Source of the DNA: Hyaloperonospora brassicae
Taxonomy: Eukaryota > Oomycota > Peronosporomycetes > Peronosporales > Peronosporaceae
Direction of reading: 5' to 3'
Length of the DNA: 64,000 nt
NCBI GenBank assembly: GCA_947650285.1
Contig: CANTFL010001481.1
Span: 1 to 64,000, forward strand
Shown piece by piece: positions 32,409 through 46,927 of this stretch (positions within the stretch are counted from its first letter, which is position 1; every line of letters begins with the position of its first letter). The notes below the pieces were generated by a model, which was not told where the DNA came from, ran no database searches, and saw nothing but the letters and a program-made list of their open reading frames with translations. Position numbers and translations under genes: made by a program.

Positions 32409-35400
32409 TTGGATGTTGTTCCTGATCGCCTCCAGCGATTGGGTGCAATTTTGATCGCCCCTTGCGATTGAGATCGGATTCTAATCGTCCCCAGCAATTG
32501 GGTGCGATTCCTGATCGACCCCAGCATTGGGTGTGGTTTCTGATCGGCTCTAGCAATGGAATGACAGTTCCGATCGACCCCAGCGATTGGGTGTGACTCC
32601 TGATCGCCTCCAGCGATTGATGGTGATTCCTGATTGCCCCCAGAAATTGAATGCGATTCCTGATCGCCCCCAGCATTGGGTGTAGTTCCTGATCGCCCCC
32701 AGCAATGGAATGTGATTACTGATTGCCCCATCAATTGGTTTTGGTTCCTGATCGATTCAGCGATTGAGTGTGACTCCTGATCGCCCTTAGAAATTGAGTC
32801 CGATTCTTGATCGACACCAGCGATTGGGTGTGACTGATGATGGCCCCTAGCAATTGGGTGTAATTCCTGATCGCCCCCAGCAATTGGATGTTGTTCCTGA
32901 TCGCCTCCAGCGATTGGGTGCAATTTTGATCGCCCCTTGCGATTGAGATCGGATTCTAATCGTCCCCAGCAATTGGGTGCGATTCCTGATCGACCCCAGC
33001 ATTGGGTGTAGTTCCTGATCGCCCCCAGCAATGGAATGTGATTACTGATTGCCCCATCAATTGGTTTTGGTTCCTGATCGATTCAGCGATTGAGTGTGAC
33101 TCCTGATCGCCCTTAGAAATTGAGTCCGATTCTTGATCGACAAAAGCAATTGAGTGCGATTCTTGATCGACACCAGCGATTGGGTGTGACTGATGATGGC
33201 CCCTAGCAATTTGGTGTAATTCCTGATCGCCCCCAGCAATTGGATGTTGTTCCTGATCGCCTCCAGCGATTGGGTGCAATTTTGATCGCCCCTTGCGATT
33301 GAGATCGGATTCTAATCGTCCCCAGCAATTGGGTGCGATTCCTGATCGACCCCAGCATTGGGTGTGGTTTCTGATCGGCTCTAGCAATGGAATGACAGTT
33401 CCGATCGACCCCAGAATTGATGATCCCGATCGACCCCAGCGATTGGGTGTGACTCCTGATCGCCTCCAGCGATTGATGGTGATTCCTGATTGCCCCCAGA
33501 AATTGAATGCGATTCCTGATCGCCCCCAGCGATTGGGTGAGTGACGCCCCCAGCATTGGGTGTAGTTCCTGATCGCCCCCAGCAATGGAATGTGATTACT
33601 GATTGCCCCATCAATTGGTTTTGGTTCCTGATCGATTCAGCGATTGAGTGTGACTCCTGATCGCCCTTAGAAATTGAGTCCGATTCTTGATCGACAAAGC
33701 AATTGAGTGCGATTCTTGATCGACACCAGCGATTGGGTGTGACTGATGATGGCCCCTAGCAATTGGGTGTAATTCCTGATCGCCCCCAGCAATTGGATGT
33801 TGTTCCTGATCGCCTCCAGCGATTGGGTGCAATTTTGATCGCCCCTTGCGATTGAGATCGGATTCTAATCGTCCCCAGCAATTGGGTGCGATTCCTGATC
33901 GACCCCAGCATTGGGTGTAGTTCCTGATCGCCCCCAGCAATGGAATGTGATTACTGATTGCCCTATCAATTGGTTGTGATTCCTGATCGGCACCAGCGAT
34001 TGGGTGTGACTCCTGATCGCCCTTAGAAATTGAGTCCGATTCTTGATCGACAAAAGCAATTGAGTGCGATTCTTGATCGACACCAGCGATTGGGTGTGAC
34101 TGATGATGGCCCCTAGCAATTTGGTGTAATTCCTGATCGCCCCCAGCAATTGGATGTTGTTCCTGATCGCCTCCAGCGATTGGGTGCAATTTTGATCGCC
34201 CCTTGCGATTGAGATCGGATTCTAATCGTCCCCAGCAATTGGGTGCGATTCCTGATCGACCCCAGCATTGGGTGTGGTTTCTGATCGGCTCTAGCAATGG
34301 AATGACAGTTCCGATCGACCCCAGCGATTGGGTGTGACTCCTGATCGCCTCCAGCGATTGATGGTGGTTCCTGATTGCCCCCAGAAATTGAATGCGATTC
34401 CTGATCGCCCCCAGCATTGGGTGTAGTTCCTGATCGCCCCCAGCAATGGAATGTGATTACTGATTGCCCCATCAATTGGTTTTGGTTCCTGATCGATTCA
34501 GCGATTGAGTGTGACTCCTGATCGCCCTTAGAAATTGAGTCCGATTCTTGATCGACACCAGCGATTGGGTGTGACTGATGATGGCCCCTAGCAATTTGGT
34601 GTAATTCCTGATCGCCCCCAGCAATTGGATGTTGTTCCTGATCGCCTCCAGCGATTGGGTGCAATTTTGATCGCCCCTTGCGATTGAGATCGGATTCTAA
34701 TCGTCCCCAGCAATTGAGTGCGATTCCTGATCGACCCCAGCATTGGGTGTAGTTCCTGATTGCCCCCAGCAATGGAATGTGATTACTGATTGCCCCATCA
34801 ATTGGTTTTGGTTCCTGATCGATTCAGCGATTGAGTGTGACTCCTGATCGCCCTTAGAAATTGAGTCCGATTCTTGATCGACAAAAGCAATTGAGTGCGA
34901 TTCTTGATCGACACCAGCAATTGAGTGTGACTGATGATGGCCCCTAGCAATTTGGTGTAATTCCTGATCGCCCCCAGCAATTGGATGTTGTTCCTGATCG
35001 CCTCCAGCGATTGGGTGCAATTTTGATCGCCCCTTGCGATTGAGATCGGATTCTAATCGTCCCCAGCCATTGGGTGCGATTCCTGATCGACCCCAGCATT
35101 GGGTGTGGTTTCTGATCGGCTCTAGCAATGGAATGACAGTTCCGATCGACCCCAGCAATTGAATGTGATTCCCGATCGACCCCAGCGATTGGGTGTGACT
35201 CCTGATCGCCTCCAGCGATTGATGGTGATTCCTGATTGCCCCCAGAAATTGAATGCGATTCCTGATCGCCCCCAGCGATTGGGTGTAGTTTCTGATCGCC
35301 CCCAGCATTGGGTGTAGTTCCTGATCGCCCCCAGCAATGGAATGTGATTACTGATTGCCCCATCAATTGGTTTTGGTTCCTGATCGATTCAGCGATTGAG

Positions 35401-37200
35401 TGTGACTCCTGATCGACCTTAGAAATTGAGTCCGATTCTTGATCGACAAAAGCAATTGAGTGCGATTCTTGATCGACACCAGCGATTGGGTGTGACTGAT
35501 GATGGCCCCTAGCAATTTGGTGTAATTCCTGATCGCCCCCAGCAATTGGATGTTGTTCCTGATCGCCTCCAGCGATTGGGTGCAATTTTGATCGCCCCTT
35601 GCGATTGAGATCGGATTCTAATCGTCCCCAGCAATTGGGTGCGATTCCTGATCGACCCCAGCATTGGGTGTGGTTTCTGATCGGCTCTAGCAATGGAATG
35701 ACAGTTCCGATCGACCCCAGCGATTGGGTGTGACTCCTGATCGCCTCCAGCGATTGATGGTGGTTCCTGATTGCCCCCAGAAATTGAATGCGATTCCTGA
35801 TCGCCCCCAGCATTGGGTGTAGTTCCTGATCGCCCCCAGCAATGGAATGTGATTACTGATTGCCCCATCAATTGGTTTTGGTTCCTGATCGATTCAGCGA
35901 TTGAGTGTGACTCCTGATCGCCCTTAGAAATTGAGTCCGATTCTTGATCGACACCAGCGATTGGGTGTGACTGATGATGGCCCCTAGCAATTTGGTGTAA
36001 TTCCTGATCGCCCCCAGCAATTGGATGTTGTTCCTGATCGCCTCCAGCGATTGGGTGCAATTTTGATCGCCCCTTGCGATTGAGATCGGATTCTAATCGT
36101 CCCCAGCAATTGAGTGCGATTCCTGATCGACCCCAGCATTGGGTGTAGTTCCTGATTGCCCCCAGCAATGGAATGTGATTACTGATTGCCCCATCAATTG
36201 GTTTTGGTTCCTGATCGATTCAGCGATTGAGTGTGACTCCTGATCGCCCTTAGAAATTGAGTCCGATTCTTGATCGACAAAAGCAATTGAGTGCGATTCT
36301 TGATCGACACCAGCAATTGAGTGTGACTGATGATGGCCCCTAGCAATTTGGTGTAATTCCTGATCGCCCCCAGCAATTGGATGTTGTTCCTGATCGCCTC
36401 CAGCGATTGGGTGCAATTTTGATCGCCCCTTGCGATTGAGATCGGATTCTAATCGTCCCCAGAAATTGAGTGCGATTCCTGATCGCCCCCAGCATTGGGT
36501 GTAGTTCCTGATCGCCCCCAGCAATGGAATGTGATTACTGATTGCCCCATCAATTGGTTTTGGTTCCTGATCGATTCAGCGATTGAGTGTGACTCCTGAT
36601 CGCCCTTAGAAATTGAGTCCGATTCTTGATCGACACCAGCGATTGGGTGTGACTGATGATGGCCCCTAGCAATTTGGTGTAATTCCTGATCGCCCCCAGC
36701 AATTGGATGTTGTTCCTGATCGCCTCCAGCGATTGGGTGCAATTTTGATCGCCCCTTGCGATTGAGATCGGATTCCTAATCGTCCCCAGCAATTGAGTGC
36801 GATTCCTGATCGACCCCAGCATTGGGTGTAGTTCCTGATTGCCCCCAGCAATGGAATGTGATTACTGATTGCCCCATCAATTGGTTTTGGTTCCTGATCG
36901 ATTCAGCGATTGAGTGTGACTCCTGATCGCCCTTAGAAATTGAGTCCGATTCTTGATCGACAAAAGCAATTGAGTGCGATTCTTGATCGACACCAGCAAT
37001 TGAGTGTGACTGATGATGGCCCCTAGCAATTTGGTGTAATTCCTGATCGCCCCCAGCAATTGGATGTTGTTCCTGATCGCCTCCAGCGATTGGGTGCAAT
37101 TTTGATCGCCCCTTGCGATTGAGATCGGATTCTAATCGTCCCCAGCCATTGGGTGCGATTCCTGATCGACCCCAGCATTGGGTGTGGTTTCTGATCGGCT

Positions 37201-38840
37201 CTAGCAATGGAATGACAGTTCCGATCGACCCCAGCAATTGAATGTGATTCCCGATCGACCCCAGCGATTGGGTGTGACTCCTGATCGCCTCCAGCGATTG
37301 ATGGTGATTCCTGATTGCCCCCAGAAATTGAATGCGATTCCTGATCGCCCCCAGCGATTGGGTGTAGTTTCTGATCGCCCCCAGCATTGGGTGTAGTTCC
37401 TGATCGCCCCCAGCAATGGAATGTGATTACTGATTGCCCCATCAATTGGTTTTGGTTCCTGATCGATTCAGCGATTGAGTGTGACTCCTGATCGACCTTA
37501 GAAATTGAGTCCGATTCTTGATCGACAAAAGCAATTGAGTGCGATTCTTGATCGACACCAGCGATTGCGTGTGACTGATGATGGCCCCTAGCAATTTGGT
37601 GTAATTCCTGATCGCCCCCAGCAATTGGATGTTGTTCCTGATCGCCTCCAGCGATTGGGTGCAATTTTGATCGCCCCTTGCGATTGAGATCGGATTCTAA
37701 TCGTCCCCAGCCATTGGGTGCGATTCCTGATCGACCCCAGCATTGGGTGTGGTTTCTGATCGGCTCTAGCAATGGAATGACAGTTCCGATCGACCCCAGC
37801 AATTGAATGTGATTCCCGATCGACCCCAGCGATTGGGTGTGACTCCTGATCGCCTCCAGCGATTGATGGTGATTCCTGATTGCCCCCAGAAATTGAATGC
37901 GATTCCTGATCGCCCCCAGCGATTGGGTGTAGTTTCTGATCGCCCCCAGCATTGGGTGTAGTTCCTGATCGCCCCCAGCAATGGAATGTGATTACTGATT
38001 GCCCCATCAATTGGTTTTGGTTCCTGATCGATTCAGCGATTGAGTGTGACTCCTGATCGCCCTTAGAAATTGAGTCCGATTCTTGATCGACAAAAGCAAT
38101 TGAGTGCGATTCTTGATCGACACCAGCGATTGCGTGTGACTGATGATGGCCCCTAGCAATTTGGTGTAATTCCTGATCGCCCCCAGCAATTGGATGTTGT
38201 TCCTGATCGCCTCCAGCGATTGGGTGCAATTTTGATCGCCCCTTGCGATTGAGATCGGATTCTAATCGTCCCCAGCCATTGGGTGCGATTCCTGATCGAC
38301 CCCAGCATTGGGTGTGGTTTCTGATCGGCTCTAGCAATGGAATGACAGTTCTGATCGACCCCAGCAATTGAATGTGATTCCCGATCGACCCCAGCGATTG
38401 GGTGTGACTCCTGATCGCCTCCAGCGATTGATGGTGATTCCTGATTGCCCCCAGAAATTGAATGCGATTCCTGATCGCCCCCAGCGATTGGGTGTAGTTT
38501 CTGATCGCCCCCAGCATTGGGTGTAGTTCCTGATCGCCCCCAGCAATGGAATGTGATTACTGATTGCCCCATCAATTGGTTTTGGTTCCTGATCGATTCA
38601 GCGATTGAGTGTGACTCCTGATCGCCCTTAGAAATTGAGTCCGATTCTTGATCGACAAAAGCAATTGAGTGCGATTCTTGATCGACACCAGCGATTGCGT
38701 GTGACTGATGATGGCCCCTAGCAATTTGGTGTAATTCCTGATCGCCCCCAGCAATTGGATGTTGTTCCTGATCGCCTCCAGCGATTGGGTGCAATTTTGA
38801 TCGCCCCTTGCGATTGAGATCGAATTCTAATCGTCCCCAG
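37201..38840. repeat. Three 565-bp higher-order repeat copies
   Basis: Copies start at 37,201, 37,766 and 38,331, with matching inner marks at 37,442, 38,007 and 38,572. The same 565-bp spacing recurs at 40,084/40,649. 565 is not a multiple of 3, so each copy puts its monomers in a new reading frame. Confidence 0.85.
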
Positions 38841-41800
38841 CAAGTGAGTGCGATTCCTGATCGACCCCAGCATTGGGTGTAGTTCCTGATCGCCCCCAGC
38901 AATGGAATGTGATTACTGATTGCCCTATCAATTGGTTGTGATTCCTGATCGGCACCAGCGATTGGGTGTGACTCCTGATCGCCCTTAGAAATTGAGTCCG
39001 ATTCTTGATCGACAAAAGCAATTGAGTGCGATTCTTGATCGACACCAGCGATTGGGTGTGACTGATGATGGCCCCTAGCAATTTGGTGTAATTCCTGATC
39101 GCCCCCAGCAATTGGATGTTGTTCCTGATCGCCTCCAGCGATTGGGTGCAATTTTGATCGCCCCTTGCGATTGAGATCGGATTCTAATCGTCCCCAGCCA
39201 TTGGGTGCGATTCCTGATCGACCCCAGCATTGGGTGTGGTTTCTGATCGGCTCTAGCAATGGAATGACAGTTCCGATCGACCCCAGCGATTGGGTGTGAC
39301 TCCTGATCGCCTCCAGCGATTGATGGTGGTTCCTGATTGCCCCCAGAAATTGAATGCGATTCCTGATCGCCCCCAGCATTGGGTGTAGTTCCTGATCGCC
39401 CCCAGCAATGGAATGTGATTACTGATTGCCCCATCAATTGGTTTTGGTTCCTGATCGATTCAGCGATTGAGTGTGACTCCTGATCGCCCTTAGAAATTGA
39501 GTCCGATTCTTGATCGACACCAGCGATTGGGTGTGACTGATGATGGCCCCTAGCAATTTGGTGTAATTCCTGATCGCCCCCAGCAATTGGATGTTGTTCC
39601 TGATCGCCTCCAGCGATTGGGTGCAATTTTGATCGCCCCTTGCGATTGAGATCGGATTCTAATCGTCCCCAGCAATTGAGTGCGATTCCTGATCGACCCC
39701 AGCATTGGGTGTAGTTCCTGATTGCCCCCAGCAATGGAATGTGATTACTGATTGCCCCATCAATTGGTTTTGGTTCCTGATCGATTCAGCGATTGAGTGT
39801 GACTCCTGATCGCCCTTAGAAATTGAGTCCGATTCTTGATCGACAAAAGCAATTGAGTGCGATTCTTGATCGACACCAGCAATTGAGTGTGACTGATGAT
39901 GGCCCCTAGCAATTTGGTGTAATTCCTGATCGCCCCCAGCAATTGGATGTTGTTCCTGATCGCCTCCAGCGATTGGGTGCAATTTTGATCGCCCCTTGCG
40001 ATTGAGATCGGATTCTAATCGTCCCCAGCCATTGGGTGCGATTCCTGATCGACCCCAGCATTGGGTGTGGTTTCTGATCGGCTCTAGCAATGGAATGACA
40101 GTTCCGATCGACCCCAGCAATTGAATGTGATTCCCGATCGACCCCAGCGATTGGGTGTGACTCCTGATCGCCTCCAGCGATTGATGGTGATTCCTGATTG
40201 CCCCCAGAAATTGAATGCGATTCCTGATCGCCCCCAGCGATTGGGTGTAGTTTCTGATCGCCCCCAGCATTGGGTGTAGTTCCTGATCGCCCCCAGCAAT
40301 GGAATGTGATTACTGATTGCCCCATCAATTGGTTTTGGTTCCTGATCGATTCAGCGATTGAGTGTGACTCCTGATCGACCTTAGAAATTGAGTCCGATTC
40401 TTGATCGACAAAAGCAATTGAGTGCGATTCTTGATCGACACCAGCGATTGCGTGTGACTGATGATGGCCCCTAGCAATTTGGTGTAATTCCTGATCGCCC
40501 CCAGCAATTGGATGTTGTTCCTGATCGCCTCCAGCGATTGGGTGCAATTTTGATCGCCCCTTGCGATTGAGATCGGATTCTAATCGTCCCCAGCCATTGG
40601 GTGCGATTCCTGATCGACCCCAGCATTGGGTGTGGTTTCTGATCGGCTCTAGCAATGGAATGACAGTTCTGATCGACCCCAGCAATTGAATGTGATTCCC
40701 GATCGACCCCAGCGATTGGGTGTGACTCCTGATCGCCTCCAGCGATTGATGGTGATTCCTGATTGCCCCCAGAAATTGAATGCGATTCCTGATCGCCCCC
40801 AGCGATTGGGTGTAGTTTCTGATCGCCCCCAGCATTGGGTGTAGTTCCTGATCGCCCCCAGCAATGGAATGTGATTACTGATTGCCCCATCAATTGGTTT
40901 TGGTTCCTGATCGATTCAGCGATTGAGTGTGACTCCTGATCGCCCTTAGAAATTGAGTCCGATTCTTGATCGACAAAAGCAATTGAGTGCGATTCTTGAT
41001 CGACACCAGCGATTGCGTGTGACTGATGATGGCCCCTAGCAATTTGGTGTAATTCCTGATCGCCCCCAGCAATTGGATGTTGTTCCTGATCGCCTCCAGC
41101 GATTGGGTGCAATTTTGATCGCCCCTTGCGATTGAGATCGAATTCTAATCGTCCCCAGCAAGTGAGTGCGATTCCTGATCGACCCCAGCATTGGGTGTAG
41201 TTCCTGATCGCCCCCAGCAATGGAATGTGATTACTGATTGCCCTATCAATTGGTTGTGATTCCTGATCGGCACCAGCGATTGGGTGTGACTCCTGATCGC
41301 CCTTTGCGATTGAGTCCGATTCTTGATCGACAAAAGCAATTGAGTGCGATTCTTGATCGACACCAGCGATTGGGTGTGACTGATGATGGCCCCTAGCAAT
41401 TTGGTGTAATTGCTGATCGCCCCCAGCAATTAGATGTTGTTCCTGATCGCCTCCAGCGATTGGGTGCAATTTTGATCGCCCCTTGCGATTGAGATCGGAT
41501 TCTAATCGTCCCCAGCAATTGGGTGCGATTCCTGATCGACCCCAGCATTGGGTGTAGTTCCTGATCGCCCCCAGCAATGGAATGTGATTACTGATTTCCC
41601 TATCAATTGGTTGTGACTCCTGATCGCCCTTAGCGATTGAGTCCGATTCTTGATCGACAAAAGCAATTGAGTGCGATTCTGGATCGACACCAGCGATTGG
41701 GTGTGACTGATGATGGCCCCTAGCAATTGGGTGTAATTCCTGATCGCCCCCAGCAATTGGATGTTGTTCCTGATCGCCTCCAGCGATTAGGTGCAATTTT

Positions 41801-42793
41801 GATCGCCCCTTGCGATTGAGATCGGATTCTAATCGTCCCCAGCGATTGAGTGCGATTCCTGATCGACCCCAGCATTGGGTGTAGTTTTTTGATCGCCCCC
41901 AGCAATGGAATGTGATTACTGATTGCCCTATCAATTGGTTGTGACTCCTGATCGCCCTTAGCGATTGAGTCCGATTCTTGATCGACAAAAGCAATTGAGT
42001 GCGATTCTGGATCGACACCAGCGATTGGGTGTGACTGATGATGGCCCCTAGCAATTGGGTGTAATTCCTGATCGCCCCCAGCAATTGGATGTTGTTCCTG
42101 ATCGCCTCCAGCGATTGGGTGCAATTTTGATCGCCCCTTGCGATTGAGATCGGATTCTAATCGTCCCCAGCGATTGAGTGCGATTCCTGATCGACCCCAG
42201 CATTGGGTGTAGTTCCTGATCGCCCCCAGCAATGGAATGTGATTACTGATTGCCCCATCAATTGGTTTTGGTTCCTGATCGATTCAGCGATTGAGTGTGA
42301 CTCCTGATCGCCCTTAGAAATTGAGTCCGATTCTTGATCGACAAAAGCAATTGAGTGCGATTCTTGATCGACACCAGCGATTGGGTGTGACTGATGATGG
42401 CCCCTAGCGATTTGGGTGTAATTCCTGATCGCCCCCAGCAATTGGATGTTGTTCCTGATCGCCTCCAGCGATTGGGTGCAATTTTGATCGCCCCTTGCGA
42501 TTGAGATCGGATTCTAATCGTCCCCAGCCATTGGGTGCGATTCCTGATCGACCCCAGCATTGGGTGTGGTTTCTGATCGGCTCTAGCAATGGAATGACAG
42601 TTCCGATCGACCCCAGCGATTGGGTGTGACTCCTGATCGCCTCCAGCGATTGATGGTGATTCCTGATTGCCCCCAGAAATTGAATGCGATTCCTGATCGC
42701 CCCCAGCGATTGGGTGTAGTTTCTGATCGCCCCCAGCATTGGGTGTAGTTCCTGATCGCCCCCAGCAATGGAATGTGATTACTGATTGCCCCA

Positions 42794-45100
42794 TCAATTG
42801 GTTTTGGTTCCTGATCGATTCAGCGATTGAGTGTGACTCCTGATCGCCCTTAGAAATTGAGTCCGATTCTTGATCGACAAAAGCAATTGAGTGCGATTCT
42901 TGATCGACACCAGCGATTGCGTGTGACTGATGATGGCCCCTAGCGATTTGGTGTAATTCCTGATCGCCCCCAGCAATTGGATGTTGTTCCTGATCGCCTC
43001 CAGCGATTGGGTGCAATTTTGATCGCCCCTTGCGATTGAGATCGGATTCTAATCGTCCCCAGCAATTGAGTGCGATTCCTGATCGACCCCAGCATTGGGT
43101 GTAGTTCCTGATTGCCCCCAGCAATGGAATGTGATTACTGAGCGACCCCATCGATTGGGTGTGACTCCTGATCGACCCCAGCGATTAGGTGTGACTCCTG
43201 CTCGCCCTCAAATTTGAATGCGATTCCTGATCGACCTCAGTGATTTAATGCGATTCATGATCGCCCCCAGCGATTGGGTGTGGTTCCTGATCGCCCTCAG
43301 CAATTGAGTGGCATTCCTGATCGCCCTTAGCAGTTGGGTGCGATTTTGGATCGCCCCTAGCAATTGGGTGTAATTCCTGATCGCCCCCAGCGATTGGGTG
43401 TAGTTCCTGATCGACCCCAGCATTGGGTGTAGTTCCTGATCGCCCCCAGCAATGGAATGTGATTACTGATTGCCCTATCAATTGGTTGTGACTCCTGATC
43501 GCCCTTAGCGATTGAGTCCGATTCTTGATCGACAAAAGCAATTGAGTGCGATTCTGGATCGACACCAGCGATTGGGTGTGACTGATGATGGCCCCTAGCA
43601 ATTGGGTGTAATTCCTGATCGCCCCCAGCAATTGGATGTTGTTCCTGATCGCCTCCAGCGATTAGGTGCAATTTTGATCGCCCCTTGCGATTGAGATCGG
43701 ATTCTAATCGTCCCCAGCGATTGAGTGCGATTCCTGATCGACCCCAGCATTGGGTGTAGTTTTTTGATCGCCCCCAGCAATGGAATGTGATTACTGATTG
43801 CCCCATCAATTGGTTTTGGTTCCTGATCGATTCAGCGATTGAGTGTGACTCCTGATCGCCCTTAGAAATTGAGTCCGATTCTTGATCGACAAAAGCAATT
43901 GAGTGCGATTCTTGATCGACACCAGCGATTGCGTGTGACTGATGATGGCCCCTAGCAATTGGGTGTAATTCCTGATCGCCCCCAGCAATTGGATGTTGTT
44001 CCTGATCGCCTCCAGCGATTGGGTGCAATTTTGATCGCCCCTTGCGATTGAGATCGGATTCTAATCGTCCCCAGCAATTGAGTGCGATTCCTGATCGACC
44101 CCAGCATTGGGTGTAGTTCCTGATTGCCCCCAGCAATGGAATGTGATTACTGATTGCCCCATCAATTGGTTTTGGTTCCTGATCGATTCAGCGATTGAGT
44201 GTGACTCCTGATCGCCCTTAGAAATTGAGTCCGATTCTTGATCGACAAAAGCAATTGAGTGCGATTCTTGATCGACACCAGCGATTGCGTGTGACTGATG
44301 ATGGCCCCTAGCAATTTGGTGTAATTCCTGATCGCCCCCAGCAATTGGATGTTGTTCCTGATCGCCTCCAGCGATTGGGTGCAATTTTGATCGCCCCTTG
44401 CGATTGAGATCGAATTCTAATCGTCCCCAGCAATTGAGTGCGATTCCTGATCGACCCCAGCATTGGGTGTAGTTCCTGATTGCCCCCAGCAATGGAATGT
44501 GATTACTGAGCGACCCCATCGATTGGGTGTGACTCCTGATCGACCCCAGCGATTAGGTGTGACTCCTGCTCGCCCTTAAATTTGAATGCGATTCCTGATC
44601 GACCTCAGTGATTTAATGCGATTCATGATCGCCCCCAGCGATTGGGTGTGGTTCCTGATCGCCCTCAGCAATTGAGTGGCATTCCTGATCGCCCTTAGCA
44701 GTTGGGTGCGATTTTGGATCGCCCCTAGCAATTGGGTGTAATTCCTGATCGCCCCCAGCGATTGGGTGTAGTTCCTGATCGACCCCAGCATTGGGTGTAG
44801 TTCCTGATCGCCCCCAGCAATGGAATGTGATTACTGATTTCCCTATCAATTGGTTGTGACTCCTGATCGCCCTTAGCGATTGAGTCCGATTCTTGATCGA
44901 CAAAAGCAATTGAGTGCGATTCTGGATCGACACCAGCGATTGGGTGTGACTGATGATGGCCCCTAGCAATTGGGTGTAATTCCTGATCGCCCCCAGCAAT
45001 TGGATGTTGTTCCTGATCGCCTCCAGCGATTGGGTGCAATTTTGATCGCCCCTTGCGATTGAGATCGGATTCTAATCGTCCCCAGCAATTGGGTGCGATT
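42794..45100. repeat. 1,368-bp duplication spanning the boundary between satellite domains
   Basis: Marks at 42,794, 43,208, 43,245 and 43,357 recur at 44,162, 44,576, 44,613 and 44,725. The junction sequence GAGCGACCCCATCGATTGGG therefore occurs at about 43,139 and again at about 44,507. Confidence 0.8.
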
Positions 45101-46927
45101 CCTGATTAACCCCCGCAATTTGGTGTGGTTCCTGATGGCCCCCAGCGATTGAGTGTGACTCCTGATCGACCCCAGCGACCGGGTGGGATTCCTGATCGCC
45201 CTATCAATCGGTTGTGATTCTTCATCGACCACAGCAAGTGAATGCGATTCCTGATCGCCCCCAGCAATTTAATGCGATTCATGATCTCCCCCAGCGATTG
45301 GGTGTGAATCTTGATCACCCCCATCCGTGGGTGTGGTTCTTTATCGGTTTCAGCAATGGAATGTGATTCCATTCGACCCCAACAATTGAATGTGATTCCA
45401 TATCGACCCCAGTGATTGGGTGTGACTCCTGATCGCCCCCAGCATTGGGTGTAGATTCTGACTAGCCTCAGCAATTAATTGTGATTACTGATCGCCCCCA
45501 GCGATTGAGTGCATTTCCTGATCGCCCTCAGCGATAGGGTGTAATTCCTGATCGCCCCCAGCGATTGGGTGTAGTTCCTGATCGACCCCAGCAATTGGGT
45601 GTAGTTCCTGATCGCCCCCATCAATGGAATGTGATTACTGATTGCCCTATCAATTGGTTGTGACTCCTGATCGCCCTTAGCGATTGAGTCCGATTCTTGA
45701 TCGACCAAAGCAATTGAGTGCGATTCTGGATCGACACCAGCGATTGGGTGTGACTGATGATGGCCCCTAGCAATTGGGTGTAATTCCTGATCGCCCCCAG
45801 CAATTGGATGTTGTTCCTGATCGCCTCCAGCGATTGGGTGCAATTTTGATCGCCCCTTGCGATTGAGATCGGATTCTAATCGTCCCCAGCAATTGGGTGC
45901 GATTCCTGATTAACCCCCGCAATTTGGTGTGGTTCCTGATGGCCCCCAGCGATTGAGTGTGACTCCTGATCGACCCCAGCGACCGGGTGGGATTCCTGAT
46001 CGCCCTATCAATCGGTTGTGATTCTTCATCGACCACAGCAAGTGAATGCGATTCCTGATCGCCCCCAGCAATTTAATGCGATTCATGATCTCCCCCAGCG
46101 ATTGGGTGTGAATCTTGATCACCCCCATCCGTGGGTGTGGTTCTTGATCGGTTTCAGCAATGGAATGTGATTCCATTCGACCCCAACAATTGAATGTGAT
46201 TCCATATCGACCCCAGTGATTTGGTGCGATTCCCGATCGACTTCAGCAATTGGGTGTGGTTCCTGATCGCCCTCAGCAATTGTGTGGCATTCCTGATCGC
46301 CCCCAGCAGTTGGGTGCGATTCCGGATCGCCCCTAGCAATTGGGTGTAATTCCTGATCGCCCCCAGCGATTGGGTGTAGTTCCTGATCGCCTCCAGCATT
46401 GGGTGTAGTTCCTGATCGCCCTCAGCAATGGAATGTGATTACTGATTGCCCTATCAATTGGTTGTGACTCCTGATCGCCCTTAGCGATTGAGTCCGATTC
46501 TTGATCGACCAAAGCAATTGAGTGCGATTCTGGATCGACACCAGCGATTGGGTGTGACTGATGATGGCCCCTAGCAATTGGGTGTAATTCCTGATCGCCC
46601 CCAGCAATTGGATGTTGTTCCTGATCGCCTCCAGCGATTGGGTGCAATTTCGATCGCCCCTTGCGATTGAGATCGGATTCTAATCGTCCCCAGCAATTGG
46701 GTGCGATTCCTGATCGACCCCATCATTGGGTGTGGTTCCTGATCGCCCCCAGCAATGGAATGTGATTACTGATTGCCCTATCAATTGGTTGTGATTCCTG
46801 ATCGGCACCAGCGATTGGGTGTGACTCCTGATCGCCCTTTGCGATTGAGTCCGATTCTTGATCGACAAAAGCAATTGAGTGCGATTCTTGATCGACACCA
46901 GCGATTGGGTGTGACTGATGATGGCCC

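Larger units (their letters stand above)
22546..43140. repeat. Satellite domain 1: 357/565/1,188/1,278-bp higher-order repeats
   Basis: This part is built from a block of about twelve monomers (357 bp) that includes ATTACTGATTGCCCCATCAA and TTGATCGACAAAAGCAATTG. Variants of the block with insertions of other monomers make longer periods, each marked separately. Confidence 0.85.

Noticed and set aside
40471..42084. Long minus-strand ORFs of the satellite (537, 437, 408, 349 codons) as repeat-protein genes
   Set aside because: All three minus frames are open because the monomer is 30 bp. The ORFs overlap each other in different frames, start and stop at arbitrary monomers and change frame through indels.
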